From Nonomuraea ceibae (GTDB taxonomy: Bacteria > Actinomycetota > Actinomycetes > Streptosporangiales > Streptosporangiaceae): a stretch of 64,000 nt of DNA. Shown here piece by piece: positions 8,384-15,904 of the stretch. The first letter of the stretch is position 1, and each line of letters opens with the position of its first letter. A program made the translations under genes and the position numbers. The notes under the pieces were generated by a model. It did no database searches. It saw nothing but the letters and a program-made list of their open reading frames with translations, and was not told where the DNA came from. The stretch covers positions 159,444-223,443 of the forward strand of contig NZ_JAHKRO010000004.1 of the NCBI RefSeq assembly GCF_019396325.1, in the 5' to 3' direction.

Positions 8384-8511
8384 GCGCCCCCTTGCCGGTG
8401 GCCTCCGGCCCCCGGACCCCCGAGCGTGGCGCGGCGACCGAGCACGAGGGAGGCCAAGCCGGTCGTTCGTCGAACACACCCCCAACTACCTCGCGTGGAC
8501 GCCACCGTCAC

Positions 8512-8661
8512 CTGGACGTGAGCGCCGAGCACCTGGATCGGCTCCTGCACGGTCGGGCCCCGCTCACCACCGAGATCGCCCAGCGCCTTGAGCCGGTGAC
8601 CGGCATGCCCGCCCGGCCGTGGATCCGGCCGGAGGCCGACTACCGGCGGATTCTCGGCTGA
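8512..8661 (+). pseudogene. Remnant of a HigA/VapI-type (XRE) antitoxin, C-terminal 49 residues
   Basis: The frame reads LDVSAEHLDRLLHGRAPLTT, then EIAQRLEPVTGMPARPW and ends YRRILG. This closely follows the C-terminal half of HigA-family antitoxins (a recognition helix with a LLxGRAPLT-type turn, ALRLE-x-TG, then W-x-R-x-x-ADY). The N-terminal helix-turn-helix half and any HigB toxin partner are missing. The upstream in-frame sequence (8356-8511) is proline- and glycine-rich noise. It is best read as a decayed toxin-antitoxin module rather than a functional gene. Confidence 0.6.
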
Positions 8662-8672
8662 CGGCGGGGGCG

Positions 8673-9491
8673 TCAGCTCCAGGTGGCCGTGTCGGGGTCG
8701 ATGCCGCAGGCTCGCGCGTTGGCGTCGATGATGTCGCGCAGCCAGCAGGCCAGGCCCGGCTCGAGGTCGTCGTAGTAGTCCGCGAACCCCGGCTCCTCGG
8801 CCTGCTTCCTGCCCAGGCAGACCTGCATCGCGTGCGTGCAGTCGAAGTACGCGCCGATGGACGCCCGGTGCCGTTCGGCCAGGGCGTTGGCCTCGGTGCT
8901 TCCCGGCGTGACGCCGGCGCGTTTGGCGGCTGCCAGGTCGTGCTCCAGTGCCGCCTTGGAGTCGGCGACCTGTTGCCAGTCCTCGGGGGTCCTGCCGGCG
9001 GCGCGTTCGGCGTACTGGACCCATTGGGGTGTGTCGCCCCAGCGGTCGCGGGCGCCGGCGATCCAGGACGGCTCCCAGCGCCGGCCGAAGATCGCGACCT
9101 GCTCCTCAGCGGAGAGCAGGATGCCGGCGCTGGCGGCTTCGATCATGCGGTCGACCGCGCCGACCATCGTCCGGAGGCGGGAGATGCGGTCGAGGAGCTG
9201 GGCGCGCTGCTGTTTCAGCGGCACGGTCATGTCGGCCGAGGGGGCGTCGAGGAGTTCGCCGATGTCTTCGAGGGGCAGGCCGAGCTCGCGGTAGATGAGC
9301 ACGCGGTGGATGCGGGCGATGTCGGCCGCCGAGTAGAGCCGGTAGCCGCCGGAGGTGCGCCCGGACGGGCTGACGAGCCCGATCGCGTCCCAGTGGTGCA
9401 GGGTGCGGACGGTGACTCCCGCGTGGGAGGCCGTGGCCCCGACGGTCAGCCCGTCGGCTCCCGCGGCTTCGTCCGTCGCGCTGCTGGTCAC
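8673..9491 (-). CDS. MerR-family regulator with TipAS-like ligand domain, 272 aa
   Basis: An N-terminal MerR winged helix occupies residues about 14-85 (GVTVRTLHHWDAIGLVSPS, then GYRLYSAADIARIHR), followed by a coiled coil and a TipAS-type antibiotic-recognition domain. The latter shows the family pattern of W-containing helices (WVQYAERAAGRTPEDWQQV) and ends near ACWLRDIIDANA. TipAL-like proteins activate their own and multidrug genes on binding thiopeptides or similar ligands. The GTG at 9491 is used because it gives the longest frame. No target gene is adjacent in the same direction, so the regulon is unknown. Confidence 0.88.
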   Translation of the reverse strand: MTSSATDEAAGADGLTVGATASHAGVTVRTLHHWDAIGLVSPSGRTSGGYRLYSAADIARIHRVLIYRELGLPLEDIGELLDAPSADMTVPLKQQRAQLLDRISRLRTMVGAVDRMIEAASAGILLSAEEQVAIFGRRWEPSWIAGARDRWGDTPQWVQYAERAAGRTPEDWQQVADSKAALEHDLAAAKRAGVTPGSTEANALAERHRASIGAYFDCTHAMQVCLGRKQAEEPGFADYYDDLEPGLACWLRDIIDANARACGIDPDTATWS

Positions 9492-9543
9492 GCCGTCGAG
9501 TCTGCCATGCGTGCCCGGCCGGCGTGCCTCCCGGGGGGCGTGC

Positions 9544-10257
9544 TCAGCGTTGCCCGGCGTTGCGGGCGCGCCACTGGTCCATGGCCTGCCGGTGGGCGTC
9601 GGTGACGAGGTGGAGGAAGTCGGCGGAGGCCTCGAACCGGGCGCCCGCCGGGGTGGTGGTCCCGAGGATCGCGCCGCCGCGCCGTGACGCGGCGATCAGG
9701 ATCTCGTTCATCTCCAGGGCCGCCTGGATGGACCGCAGCCACATGTCCTCGTCCATGACGTAGCGCTCGCGCCGCCCGCCGGGGTCGCGTTCGCGCCTGA
9801 GCATGCCCTGCTGTTCGAGGAAGGTGACGGCGTGCGAGATCGACGCGGGGCTGACGCGCAGCCGCTGGACCAGGTCGGCGGCGGTGAGGCTGCCCGAGTC
9901 GGTGACGTACAGGCTGGCCAGCACCCTGGCCGCCATCTTCGGCAGCCCCTGCTGGGCGAGCAGGTCGGTGAAGGAGCGGGTGAAGTCCTCGACCGCCTGC
10001 GGGTCGCGTCCGTGGCCGCTTTCGGGGACGGGCGGCGGGGGAGGCTGGGTCCGCTTGCGCCGGCGGGCGCGCACCTGGGTGGCCTCCTGCGCCCGGTCGG
10101 CCCCGTAGCCGTCGGGGCCGCCGTTGCGGGTGACCTCCCGCATGATCGTCGAGGCGGGCCGTCCCAGCCGCCGGCCGATCTCCGCGTATCCGAGCCCTTC
10201 GGCCAGCCATGCGGCGATGTTCTCCCGGTCCTGGCCGGTCAGTCTGCCTCCGGGCAT
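9544..10257 (-). CDS. MarR/GbsR-type regulator with an IS30-like N-terminal helix-turn-helix, 237 aa
   Basis: Residues 1-50 match the HTH_38 domain found at the start of IS30 transposases (LTGQDRENIAAWLAEGLGYA, then IGRRLGRPASTIMREVTRNG). A basic, proline-rich linker follows, and residues about 85-200 form a MarR/GbsR winged helix (LTAADLVQRLRVSPASISHA, then FLEQQGMLRRERDPGGRRE). The protein thus has two potential DNA-binding modules. It is divergent from the serine hydrolase operon, with 250 bp between starts that carry three copies of an 8-bp motif, suggesting it controls both directions. The IS30-like part may be a domesticated transposase domain. Confidence 0.85.
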   Translation of the reverse strand: MPGGRLTGQDRENIAAWLAEGLGYAEIGRRLGRPASTIMREVTRNGGPDGYGADRAQEATQVRARRRKRTQPPPPPVPESGHGRDPQAVEDFTRSFTDLLAQQGLPKMAARVLASLYVTDSGSLTAADLVQRLRVSPASISHAVTFLEQQGMLRRERDPGGRRERYVMDEDMWLRSIQAALEMNEILIAASRRGGAILGTTTPAGARFEASADFLHLVTDAHRQAMDQWRARNAGQR

Positions 10258-10307
10258 CGGTGCTCGGCTCCCCTCGGTCGGCGTGCGCGTGACTCTGCTG
10301 CACAGTA

Positions 10308-10451
10308 TGCGTTCACCCGCACCTCATTGCAATAGCAGCGTACCTTCCTCCTTTGCGTTCAGTGTCATACTCATTGCAAAGAAGACTCTCTAGCTCCAAA
10401 CTACCAGCGAGAAAGGCGTGATTTTGCATGTTGACGAAACTCTGAACGCAA
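10308..10451. promoter_or_regulatory. Divergent control region with three TGCGTTCA/TGAACGCA sites
   Basis: TGCGTTCA occurs at 10308-10315 and 10354-10361, and its complement TGAACGCA at 10443-10450. The last two extend to a perfect 10-bp inverted pair, TTGCGTTCAG (10353-10362) and CTGAACGCAA (10442-10451). TCATTGCAA is also repeated at 10324-10332 and 10371-10379. The sites are good candidates for the divergent MarR-type regulator. Confidence 0.6.
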
Positions 10452-10459
10452 TGTACTGT
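10431..10459 (+). promoter_or_regulatory. Candidate promoter of the serine hydrolase operon
   Basis: TTGACG and TACTGT are separated by 17 bp, a good sigma-70-type pair. The operator copy CTGAACGCAA lies between the two boxes, a classic repression geometry. This position also argues that translation starts downstream, at 10508. Confidence 0.6.
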
Positions 10460-10507
10460 CGCAGTCGTTCAGAGATTCCCGAACACAAACTGAGAGCGAG
10501 AACCATC

Positions 10508-11737
10508 ATGGAGAACGGCACCCGAGGCTTCACCAAGACGGGGCTGAGCAGGCTGCACGACGTGCTGGCGCGGCATGTCGAGTCCGGGCGGATCCCCGGC
10601 CTCGTCGCCCTCGTCAGTCGTGGTGACGAGACGCATGTCGAGACGATCGGGACGATGCGTCACGACGGCGGCGCGCCGATGCGCCGCGACACGATCTTCC
10701 GGATGGCGTCCACGTCCAAGCCGGTCTCGATGGCGGCGGCGATGATCCTGATCGACGAGTGCAGGCTGCGTTTCGACGACCCGGTGCAGGAGTGGCTGCC
10801 CGAGCTGGCCGACCGTCAGGTGCTGAGGCGCTACGACAGCCCGCTGGACGACACCGTGCCGGCGCGGCGGCCGATCACCGTACGGGACGTGCTGACGTCC
10901 ACGTTCGGGCTCGGCATGGACATGACGTCGCTGGGCACGCCGATCATGAACGAGATTTTCAGCCGGGGCCTCACGCCCAACCTGCCGGAGCCGATGCCCG
11001 AGCCCGACGAGTTCATGCGCCGCCTGGGCGAGCTGCCGCTGATGCACCAGCCCGGCGAGCGCTGGCAGTACCACATCAGCAACGACCTGATCGGCGTGCT
11101 GGTGGCCAGGGTCACCGGTCAGCCGTTCGAGACGTTCCTGCGCGAGCGCCTCTTCGGGCCGCTGGGCATGACCGACACCGGGTTCCACGTCCCCGCTGAC
11201 AAGATCGACCGCCTGCCCACCCTGTACGCGCCCGATCCCCAGTCGGGCGAGTTCCTGGTGTGGGACGAGGCCGAAGGCGGGCGCTGGAGCCAGTCGCCGG
11301 CGTTCCCGAGCGGCGGCGGCGGGCTCGTCTCGACCGTCGACGACTACCACGCCTACTTCCGCATGCTGCTCAACGGCGGCACCCACCGCGGCGAGCGGAT
11401 CCTGTCGCGGCCCGCCGTGGAGCTGATGACCACCAACCGCCTCACGCCCGAGCAGCAGGCCGCCCGCCACGCCATGGCGACCGACAACGTCCACATCTCC
11501 CACGGCCAGGGCCAGCACGGCGGCTGGGGCCTCGGGATGGCGGTGCGCACCTTCCGCGGCGACTACGCGCCCGTCGGCCAGTTCGGCTGGGACGGCGGCA
11601 GCGGCACCTCCAGCTACGCCGACCCCGCCAACCAGCTCACCGGCCTGCTCCTCACCCAAGTCGGCGCGTCGGTCCCGGACCCGATGCGGCTCATGCACGA
11701 CTTCTGGACCACGCTCTACCAGGCCCTCGACAACTGA
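10508..11737 (+). CDS. Serine hydrolase of the beta-lactamase/EstB class C family, 409 aa
   Basis: The nucleophile motif SxxK is STSK at residues 68-71 within FRMASTSKPVS. Tyr188 in WQYHISND is the likely general base. The C-terminal GQHGGWGLG supplies the HGG-like third motif. Family members are esterases, D-aminopeptidases or transpeptidase-like enzymes; true beta-lactamase activity is not implied. No signal peptide is seen, so it is probably cytoplasmic. The ATG at 10508 is preferred over an upstream frame start at 10418, which would lie inside the promoter. It is followed after 23 bp by a small unknown gene and is probably repressed by the divergent MarR-type protein. Confidence 0.9.
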   Translation: MENGTRGFTKTGLSRLHDVLARHVESGRIPGLVALVSRGDETHVETIGTMRHDGGAPMRRDTIFRMASTSKPVSMAAAMILIDECRLRFDDPVQEWLPELADRQVLRRYDSPLDDTVPARRPITVRDVLTSTFGLGMDMTSLGTPIMNEIFSRGLTPNLPEPMPEPDEFMRRLGELPLMHQPGERWQYHISNDLIGVLVARVTGQPFETFLRERLFGPLGMTDTGFHVPADKIDRLPTLYAPDPQSGEFLVWDEAEGGRWSQSPAFPSGGGGLVSTVDDYHAYFRMLLNGGTHRGERILSRPAVELMTTNRLTPEQQAARHAMATDNVHISHGQGQHGGWGLGMAVRTFRGDYAPVGQFGWDGGSGTSSYADPANQLTGLLLTQVGASVPDPMRLMHDFWTTLYQALDN

Positions 11738-11760
11738 CCAGCGGATCGGAGACGACCACC

Positions 11761-12162
11761 ATGTCCATCACCCTCGCCGAACAGGACCAGCTCACCCTGC
11801 GCACCGCCGCCTACGGCGCCGTCTCGCTGATGGCCGCCGCCTCCGGCAAGCCGCACAAGGCCGCCACCCAGGGCTCCGTCGCCCTGTCCTCGGCCACCGG
11901 CCTGGTCGGCCACGTGCTCGCCGACACCTCCACGGCCGTCAACCTGTACGGCAAGTCCGTGGCCGCGCTCGCCGACCACGTGCTGCCCGCCCTGACGGAG
12001 GCCATGGCCCTGCTCAGGCGGCAGGCCCCGGCCGAGGCGGGCAACTTCCGCACCACCGTCCTCCTCGCCGTCGACACGGCCGCCCGCGCCCACAACGGCG
12101 ACCCCAGCCCCATCAGCGCCGACATGGCCCGCAAGATCACCGAAGCCCTCGACGCCGCGTGA
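11761..12162 (+). CDS. Unknown small protein, 133 aa
   Basis: I do not recognise a family. The ATG is preceded by GGAGACG spacing typical of a ribosome site. The protein is alanine-rich and mostly helical in character (AAYGAVSLMAAASG, then VALSSATGLVGHVLADTS), with no strong signal peptide and only weakly hydrophobic helices. Codon usage matches its neighbours, so it is likely real. The 23-bp gap from the serine hydrolase suggests a two-gene operon, making it a candidate partner or substrate-related protein of that enzyme. Confidence 0.75.
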   Translation: MSITLAEQDQLTLRTAAYGAVSLMAAASGKPHKAATQGSVALSSATGLVGHVLADTSTAVNLYGKSVAALADHVLPALTEAMALLRRQAPAEAGNFRTTVLLAVDTAARAHNGDPSPISADMARKITEALDAA

Positions 12163-12211
12163 CCTCGCGCCGGTCCGCGCGGCATCGGCGAAAGTACTGT
12201 GGAGATCGTGG

Positions 12212-12245
12212 TGTCCTTTACTACCTAACCGGATATGGGGGTAAG
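12212..12245. promoter_or_regulatory. Candidate GntR operator upstream of the RiPP cluster
   Basis: It contains CTTTACTACCTAA (12216-12228) followed by GGGGGTAAG (about 12237-12245). The same two blocks recur in inverted orientation at 13536-13556, directly before the precursor gene. The 11-mer TGTCCTTTACT recurs again at 15905. Overlap with the first start codon suggests autoregulation. Confidence 0.55.
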
Positions 12246-12792
12246 GATGAACGATCGTCACGATTGGCTGGGCAGCACCGCGCGCTACGTGGCACCGCGC
12301 ACGCCGGGGGAGCCTGACGCCTGGAGCGAAGAGCTGGCCGAGCACGGCCGGCGCGGCTCCCAGAGGCTCCGCGAAGCGGGCGAGGCCGAGCCTCCCGGCT
12401 TCGTGGCCGCCGCACTCCGCCTCGCCGACGGTGAGCGGGCGGTGGTACGGCGGCGCGTCATGCTGGAGGAGGACCGGCCGGTCGAGCTCACCGACTCCTA
12501 TTACGCCCGGTCCGTCGCGGCGGGCACGGGGCTCGCGGAGCCCCGGAAGATCCGGGGCGGCGCCCCGACGCTGCTGGCCGAGCTCGGTTACGTGGCCGAC
12601 GAGGTGGTCGAGGACCTTTCCGTGAGGCGGGCGGAGCCGGACGAGGCGCACGAGCTGGCGCTCCCGGCTGGCGCCCTGGTCATCCAGCTCGTCCGGGTCA
12701 GCTCGACCGCGGACGGCGTGCCGTACGAGGTCTCCGTGATGACGATGCGGCCCGAGGGGCGTCACTTCCGCTACCGGCTGAAGGCGGGCTGA
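12235..12792 (+). CDS. UTRA-domain regulator without a DNA-binding domain, 185 aa
   Basis: Nearly the whole protein is a UTRA ligand-binding domain of the GntR/HutC family: VVRRRVMLEEDRPVELTDSY, then LAEPRKIRGGAPTLLAELGY, and EVSVMTMRPEGRHFRYRL at the end. The usual N-terminal winged helix (about 70 residues) is absent, although stand-alone UTRA proteins of this kind are common in actinomycetes. The second ATG at 12247 is an alternative start. It sits 3 bp before a complete GntR gene, so the two may act together, for example as a heterodimer or ligand sink. It is the first gene of the RiPP locus. Confidence 0.85.
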   Translation: MGVRMNDRHDWLGSTARYVAPRTPGEPDAWSEELAEHGRRGSQRLREAGEAEPPGFVAAALRLADGERAVVRRRVMLEEDRPVELTDSYYARSVAAGTGLAEPRKIRGGAPTLLAELGYVADEVVEDLSVRRAEPDEAHELALPAGALVIQLVRVSSTADGVPYEVSVMTMRPEGRHFRYRLKAG

Positions 12793-12795
12793 GCG

Positions 12796-13554
12796 GTGGC
12801 GACCAAGGAGGACGGGCGTCCGAGGCACCAGCAGATCGCGGCGGAGATCCGGGCGCGGGTCATGTCAGGGGACCTGGTGCCCGGCACCCGCCTGCCGACG
12901 ACGCAACAGCTCATGTCCACCTACGACGTCACGAACCAGACGGTTCAGCGGGCGTTGAGCGTGCTCAAGGACGAGGGGTTCCTGATAGGTCGTGCCGGAG
13001 TCGGGGTGTACGTGCGGGACGATTCGGTCCTCGCCCTCGAACCCGCCGCCTACCACCGGCCGCCCGCCGACGGCATGCCGTACCCCTGGACGAGCGAGGC
13101 CGAGGCGCGAGGCCGGCGTGGCGCGGTCCGGATCCTGGAGGTGGCGACCGTGCGGCCGCCGGTCGAGGTGGCCCGGCTGTGGGGCGAGCGGGTGTCGATG
13201 CGGCGCCTGCTGTTTCTGCTCGATCAGCAGCCGACCGAGCTGGCCTGGATCTACCATCCGCTGGAGATCGCCGACGGGACTCCCCTCGTCGGGCGGCGCA
13301 AGATTCCCGGGGGCACCGCACGGGTCCTCGCCGACCTGGGGCTGCCGCCGGTCGAGTGGGCGGACCGGGTCTCGGCGCGGCTGCCCACGACCGAGGAGCT
13401 GGAACTGCTGCACCTGCCCGACGACGTGCCCGTGCTGCGGACGTTCCGGACGGTGTACGCGGACGGCGGGCGGCCGGTCGAGGTGCAGGTGCTCGTCAAG
13501 GGCGGCCACCGGTACGAGCTGACTTACCGAAATGCTTACCCCCTTAGGGAGTAA
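12796..13554 (+). CDS. GntR/HutC-family regulator (HTH + UTRA), 252 aa
   Basis: The winged helix at residues about 8-75 reads RHQQIAAEIRARVMSGDLVP, then TTQQLMSTYDVTNQTVQRAL. A UTRA domain follows to the end (ARLWGERVSMRRLLFLLDQQ, then IPGGTARVLADLGLP). The GTG start lies 3 bp after the UTRA-only gene. It is the only clear DNA-binding protein of the cluster and its stop codon overlaps an operator-like palindrome in front of the precursor gene. This suggests it represses the modification operon until a ligand binds. Confidence 0.92.
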   Translation: MATKEDGRPRHQQIAAEIRARVMSGDLVPGTRLPTTQQLMSTYDVTNQTVQRALSVLKDEGFLIGRAGVGVYVRDDSVLALEPAAYHRPPADGMPYPWTSEAEARGRRGAVRILEVATVRPPVEVARLWGERVSMRRLLFLLDQQPTELAWIYHPLEIADGTPLVGRRKIPGGTARVLADLGLPPVEWADRVSARLPTTEELELLHLPDDVPVLRTFRTVYADGGRPVEVQVLVKGGHRYELTYRNAYPLRE

Positions 13555-13556
13555 AG
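13536..13556. promoter_or_regulatory. Palindromic GntR operator candidate before the RiPP precursor gene
   Basis: The imperfect palindrome TTACCCCCTTAGGGAGTAA (13537-13555) overlaps the GntR stop codon and lies about 40 bp upstream of the precursor ATG. On the minus strand it reads CTTTACTCCCTAAG, matching the site at 12216 in 12 of 13 positions over the shared block. Confidence 0.6.
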
Positions 13557-13597
13557 AAGTATGGTGGGGCTCCCCTGCGGATGATCGGAGAAGCGCC

Positions 13598-13780
13598 ATG
13601 CGCCGTTCGTACGTCCCCTGGGGAGTGAGCCGGATGGCTCCCTTCCCAGTGATCGAGGCCGCCAAGCACGGCTCCAACGTCGAGCGGCCGACGGCCACCG
13701 CGCCGCCCATGCCCGACGGCGACGGCAGCGGCAGCGGCCACGGCAAGCAGGACTCCACGACCGACTGGGTGTCCGACTGA
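13598..13780 (+). CDS. RiPP precursor peptide for an ATP-grasp/PIMT system (graspetide-type), 60 aa
   Basis: The leader carries PWGVSRMAPFPV at residues 7-18, matching the PWG-L-S/T-RM leader motif of ATP-grasp-modified precursors (the SAV_5884-type system). The C-terminal half is low in complexity and polar. Residues 39-60 are rich in Gly, Asp, Ser and Thr (PDGDGSGSGHGKQ, then DSTTDWVSD), providing Ser/Thr/Lys donors and Asp acceptors for omega-ester or amide links. The ATG at 13598 has a GGAG ribosome site 7 bp upstream; the longer open frame from 13532 would run through the operator. The TGA stop shares a base with the ATP-grasp ATG, so translation is coupled. Confidence 0.85.
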   Translation: MRRSYVPWGVSRMAPFPVIEAAKHGSNVERPTATAPPMPDGDGSGSGHGKQDSTTDWVSD

Positions 13781-14736
13781 TGCCGGTGCTGGTGGTGTCC
13801 TGCGTGGACGACCCCACGGCCGACCTGGTGCTGGCCGAGCTGTGCGACCGGGAGGTCCCGGTGGTGCGGTTCGACCCCGGCGCCGACTTCCCCCACGAGC
13901 TGACCCTGTCGGCCTCGGTCGGCGACACCGGCCTGGCCGGCTCGATCGAGACCGCGGCGCGCAGGCTCGACCTGCTCGGCGTGCAGGCGGTCTACTGGCG
14001 TCACCCCACGCCCTACCGGCCGCCGCGACATCTGGACGAGCACACCGGCCGGTGGGTGGCCGACCAGTCACGCTTCGGGCTGGGCGGCGTCCTCGCCGCG
14101 CTGCCGGGGGCCCGCTACCTCAACCACCCCTGGCGCAACCGGGACGCCGAGCACAAGCCGGTCCAGCTCGCCACCGCCGTGACCGCCGGGCTCAGGGTGC
14201 CGCGGACGCTGGTGACCAACAGTCTCGACAGCGTCCGGTCGTTCGCGTCCGTCGTGGGCGACGTGGTCTACAAACCGCTGTGGTCGACCCCGTACCAGAA
14301 CGCGGATGGTGAGGCGCGGACCATCTGGGCGGACGTGATCGACCCCGGGACGCTCGACGAGCGGGTGGGCGGCGCCGCGCACCTGTTCCAGGAGCGGGTG
14401 CGCAAGGTCGCCGACGTCCGGGTGACGATGGTGGGCGAGAGGGCCTTCGCCGTCCGCATCGACGGTGCGCCCCGGCTCGACTGGCGCCAGGACTACCCGT
14501 CCCTGACCTACACGCCGGTGGACGCGCCGTCCACGATCGTGCGGGGGATGCGCGCCTACCTCGACGCGTTCCGGCTGGACTTCGGCGCGTTCGACTTCTC
14601 CCTGACGCCTGACGGCGACTGGGTGTTCCTGGAGTGCAATCCGAACGGCCAATGGGGCTGGTTCGGCCCGGACATCTCGCAGCCGATAGCTCACGCGATA
14701 GCCGATCAGCTCACAACAGCCGAAGCGCGGCGATGA
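13780..14736 (+). CDS. ATP-grasp ribosomal peptide maturase (SAV_5884/graspetide synthetase type), 318 aa
   Basis: An MvdD/PsnB-like ATP-grasp ligase. The N-terminal part (VDDPTADLVLAEL, then VYWRHPTPYRPP at about 72-83) matches graspetide synthetases. The ATP-grasp core includes VVYKPLWST (about 162-170) and the C-terminal metal-binding segment GAFDFSLT...FLECNPNGQWGWF (about 269-295), with Asp272, Glu285 and Asn287 as Mg ligands. The enzyme would phosphorylate Asp or Glu side chains of the precursor core and join them to Thr, Ser or Lys. It is translationally coupled to the precursor upstream and to the methyltransferase downstream. Confidence 0.92.
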   Translation: MPVLVVSCVDDPTADLVLAELCDREVPVVRFDPGADFPHELTLSASVGDTGLAGSIETAARRLDLLGVQAVYWRHPTPYRPPRHLDEHTGRWVADQSRFGLGGVLAALPGARYLNHPWRNRDAEHKPVQLATAVTAGLRVPRTLVTNSLDSVRSFASVVGDVVYKPLWSTPYQNADGEARTIWADVIDPGTLDERVGGAAHLFQERVRKVADVRVTMVGERAFAVRIDGAPRLDWRQDYPSLTYTPVDAPSTIVRGMRAYLDAFRLDFGAFDFSLTPDGDWVFLECNPNGQWGWFGPDISQPIAHAIADQLTTAEARR

Positions 14737-15881
14737 GCTCATCCGCGGCGCGGCACAGGCAGGAGATGGCCGGACTCCTGGCCTCGGAGAAGGGCGTCAC
14801 GGATCGGCGCTGGATCGAGGCGGTCGCCGCCGTGCCGCGTGAGCTGTTCCTCGGCGACGCCGTCTTCCACCCGGACGACGGCGCGCAGGGCACGCTCTGG
14901 CGTCCGGTCCGGCGCGACCGGACGGATCCCGAGACCTGGTCGCGCATGGCCTACGCGGATCGGAGCTGGGTGACGCAGGTCGACGGCGTGCTGGCCGAGG
15001 ACGCCACGCGGGCGCTGCCCGGGGCACCGACCTCCTCTTCGACGCTGCCCAGCCTGGTGGTGAAGATGCTGGAACGGGCCGAGATCGCCGAGGGGGACCG
15101 GGTGCTGGAGATAGGCACCGGCACGGGCTACTCCACCGGCCTGCTGTGTGAGCGCCTCGGCGCAGGTCAGGTGACGTCGGTCGAGTTCGACCCGGCGGTG
15201 GCGGCCCGTGCCAGGGCGGCCCTCGAATCCGCCGGGCACGCGCCGGTCCTGATCGTCGGTGACGGGCTGACGGCCTACGACAAGGACGCCGAGTACGACC
15301 GGCTGATCGCCACCTGCTCGGTGCGCTACATCCCCGCGCCCTGGATCTGGCAGGTACGGGACGGCGGCACCATCACGACCCCGTTGTCCGGATGGCTGGG
15401 AGGCACGGTCCTGGCGCATCTCACGGTGGAGCCCGGCGGGGCCGGCGGGCGGTTCCTGCCTGATGAGCTGTCGTTCATGTTCGCCAGGCCGCACGACCGG
15501 CCCTCACGCGCCCACTACCTGCTCCGCCTCGGCGAGCAGCGCGAGACGCGGATCGCCCCGGCCGTGCTGGACGACCCGGCCGCCCGGTTCGTGGCCCAGC
15601 TGGGAGTTCCGTCCGCGGAGCTGCTGGGCGCCGGGGACCACGTCGTGCTCCTGGACGTGTCCACCGGCTCCCAGGCCACGACCGAGCCCGCGCCCGGAGG
15701 CGGCTGGAGGGTACGCCAGCACGGCCCCCTTCGCCTGTGGGACGCCGCCGAGGACGCGATCGAGACCTGGCGGGAGGCGGGGAGCCCGCCCGTCTCGGCG
15801 TTCGGGCTCACCGTCACCCCGCAGGGCCAGCGGGTGTGGCTCGGCGATCCGGGCGGGCCGTCGTGGAGTCTGCCGGCGTGA
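14733..15881 (+). CDS. PIMT-like methyltransferase of the ATP-grasp peptide maturase system, 382 aa
   Basis: A protein-L-isoaspartate O-methyltransferase homologue: WIEAVAAVPRELFLGD near the N-terminus, TLPSLVVKMLE at about 104-114, and the SAM motif VLEIGTGTGYSTG at 124-136. It is much longer than housekeeping PIMT (about 210 aa), with an extra C-terminal domain of about 150 residues typical of the RiPP-associated version. In fuscimiditide-type pathways the homologue methylates one Asp of the crosslinked peptide, which then closes to a stable aspartimide. The ATG at 14733 overlaps the ATP-grasp stop (ATGA). The same product type is inferred here. Confidence 0.9.
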   Translation: MSSSAARHRQEMAGLLASEKGVTDRRWIEAVAAVPRELFLGDAVFHPDDGAQGTLWRPVRRDRTDPETWSRMAYADRSWVTQVDGVLAEDATRALPGAPTSSSTLPSLVVKMLERAEIAEGDRVLEIGTGTGYSTGLLCERLGAGQVTSVEFDPAVAARARAALESAGHAPVLIVGDGLTAYDKDAEYDRLIATCSVRYIPAPWIWQVRDGGTITTPLSGWLGGTVLAHLTVEPGGAGGRFLPDELSFMFARPHDRPSRAHYLLRLGEQRETRIAPAVLDDPAARFVAQLGVPSAELLGAGDHVVLLDVSTGSQATTEPAPGGGWRVRQHGPLRLWDAAEDAIETWREAGSPPVSAFGLTVTPQGQRVWLGDPGGPSWSLPA

Positions 15882-15904
15882 GCCGCCGAAAATGCCGAAA
15901 CCGC

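Noticed and set aside
8356..8511. A full-length protein joining the GC-rich upstream frame to the HigA-like end
   Set aside because: The first 50 residues are proline/glycine-rich noise and lack a helix-turn-helix; only the last 49 residues look conserved.
10418..10507. An earlier start for the serine hydrolase
   Set aside because: It would precede the -35/-10 boxes at 10431-10459, so it could not be transcribed from them.
13532..13597. An earlier start for the RiPP precursor
   Set aside because: It lies inside the operator palindrome and the GntR 3' end; the ATG at 13598 has a ribosome site and starts just before the leader motif.
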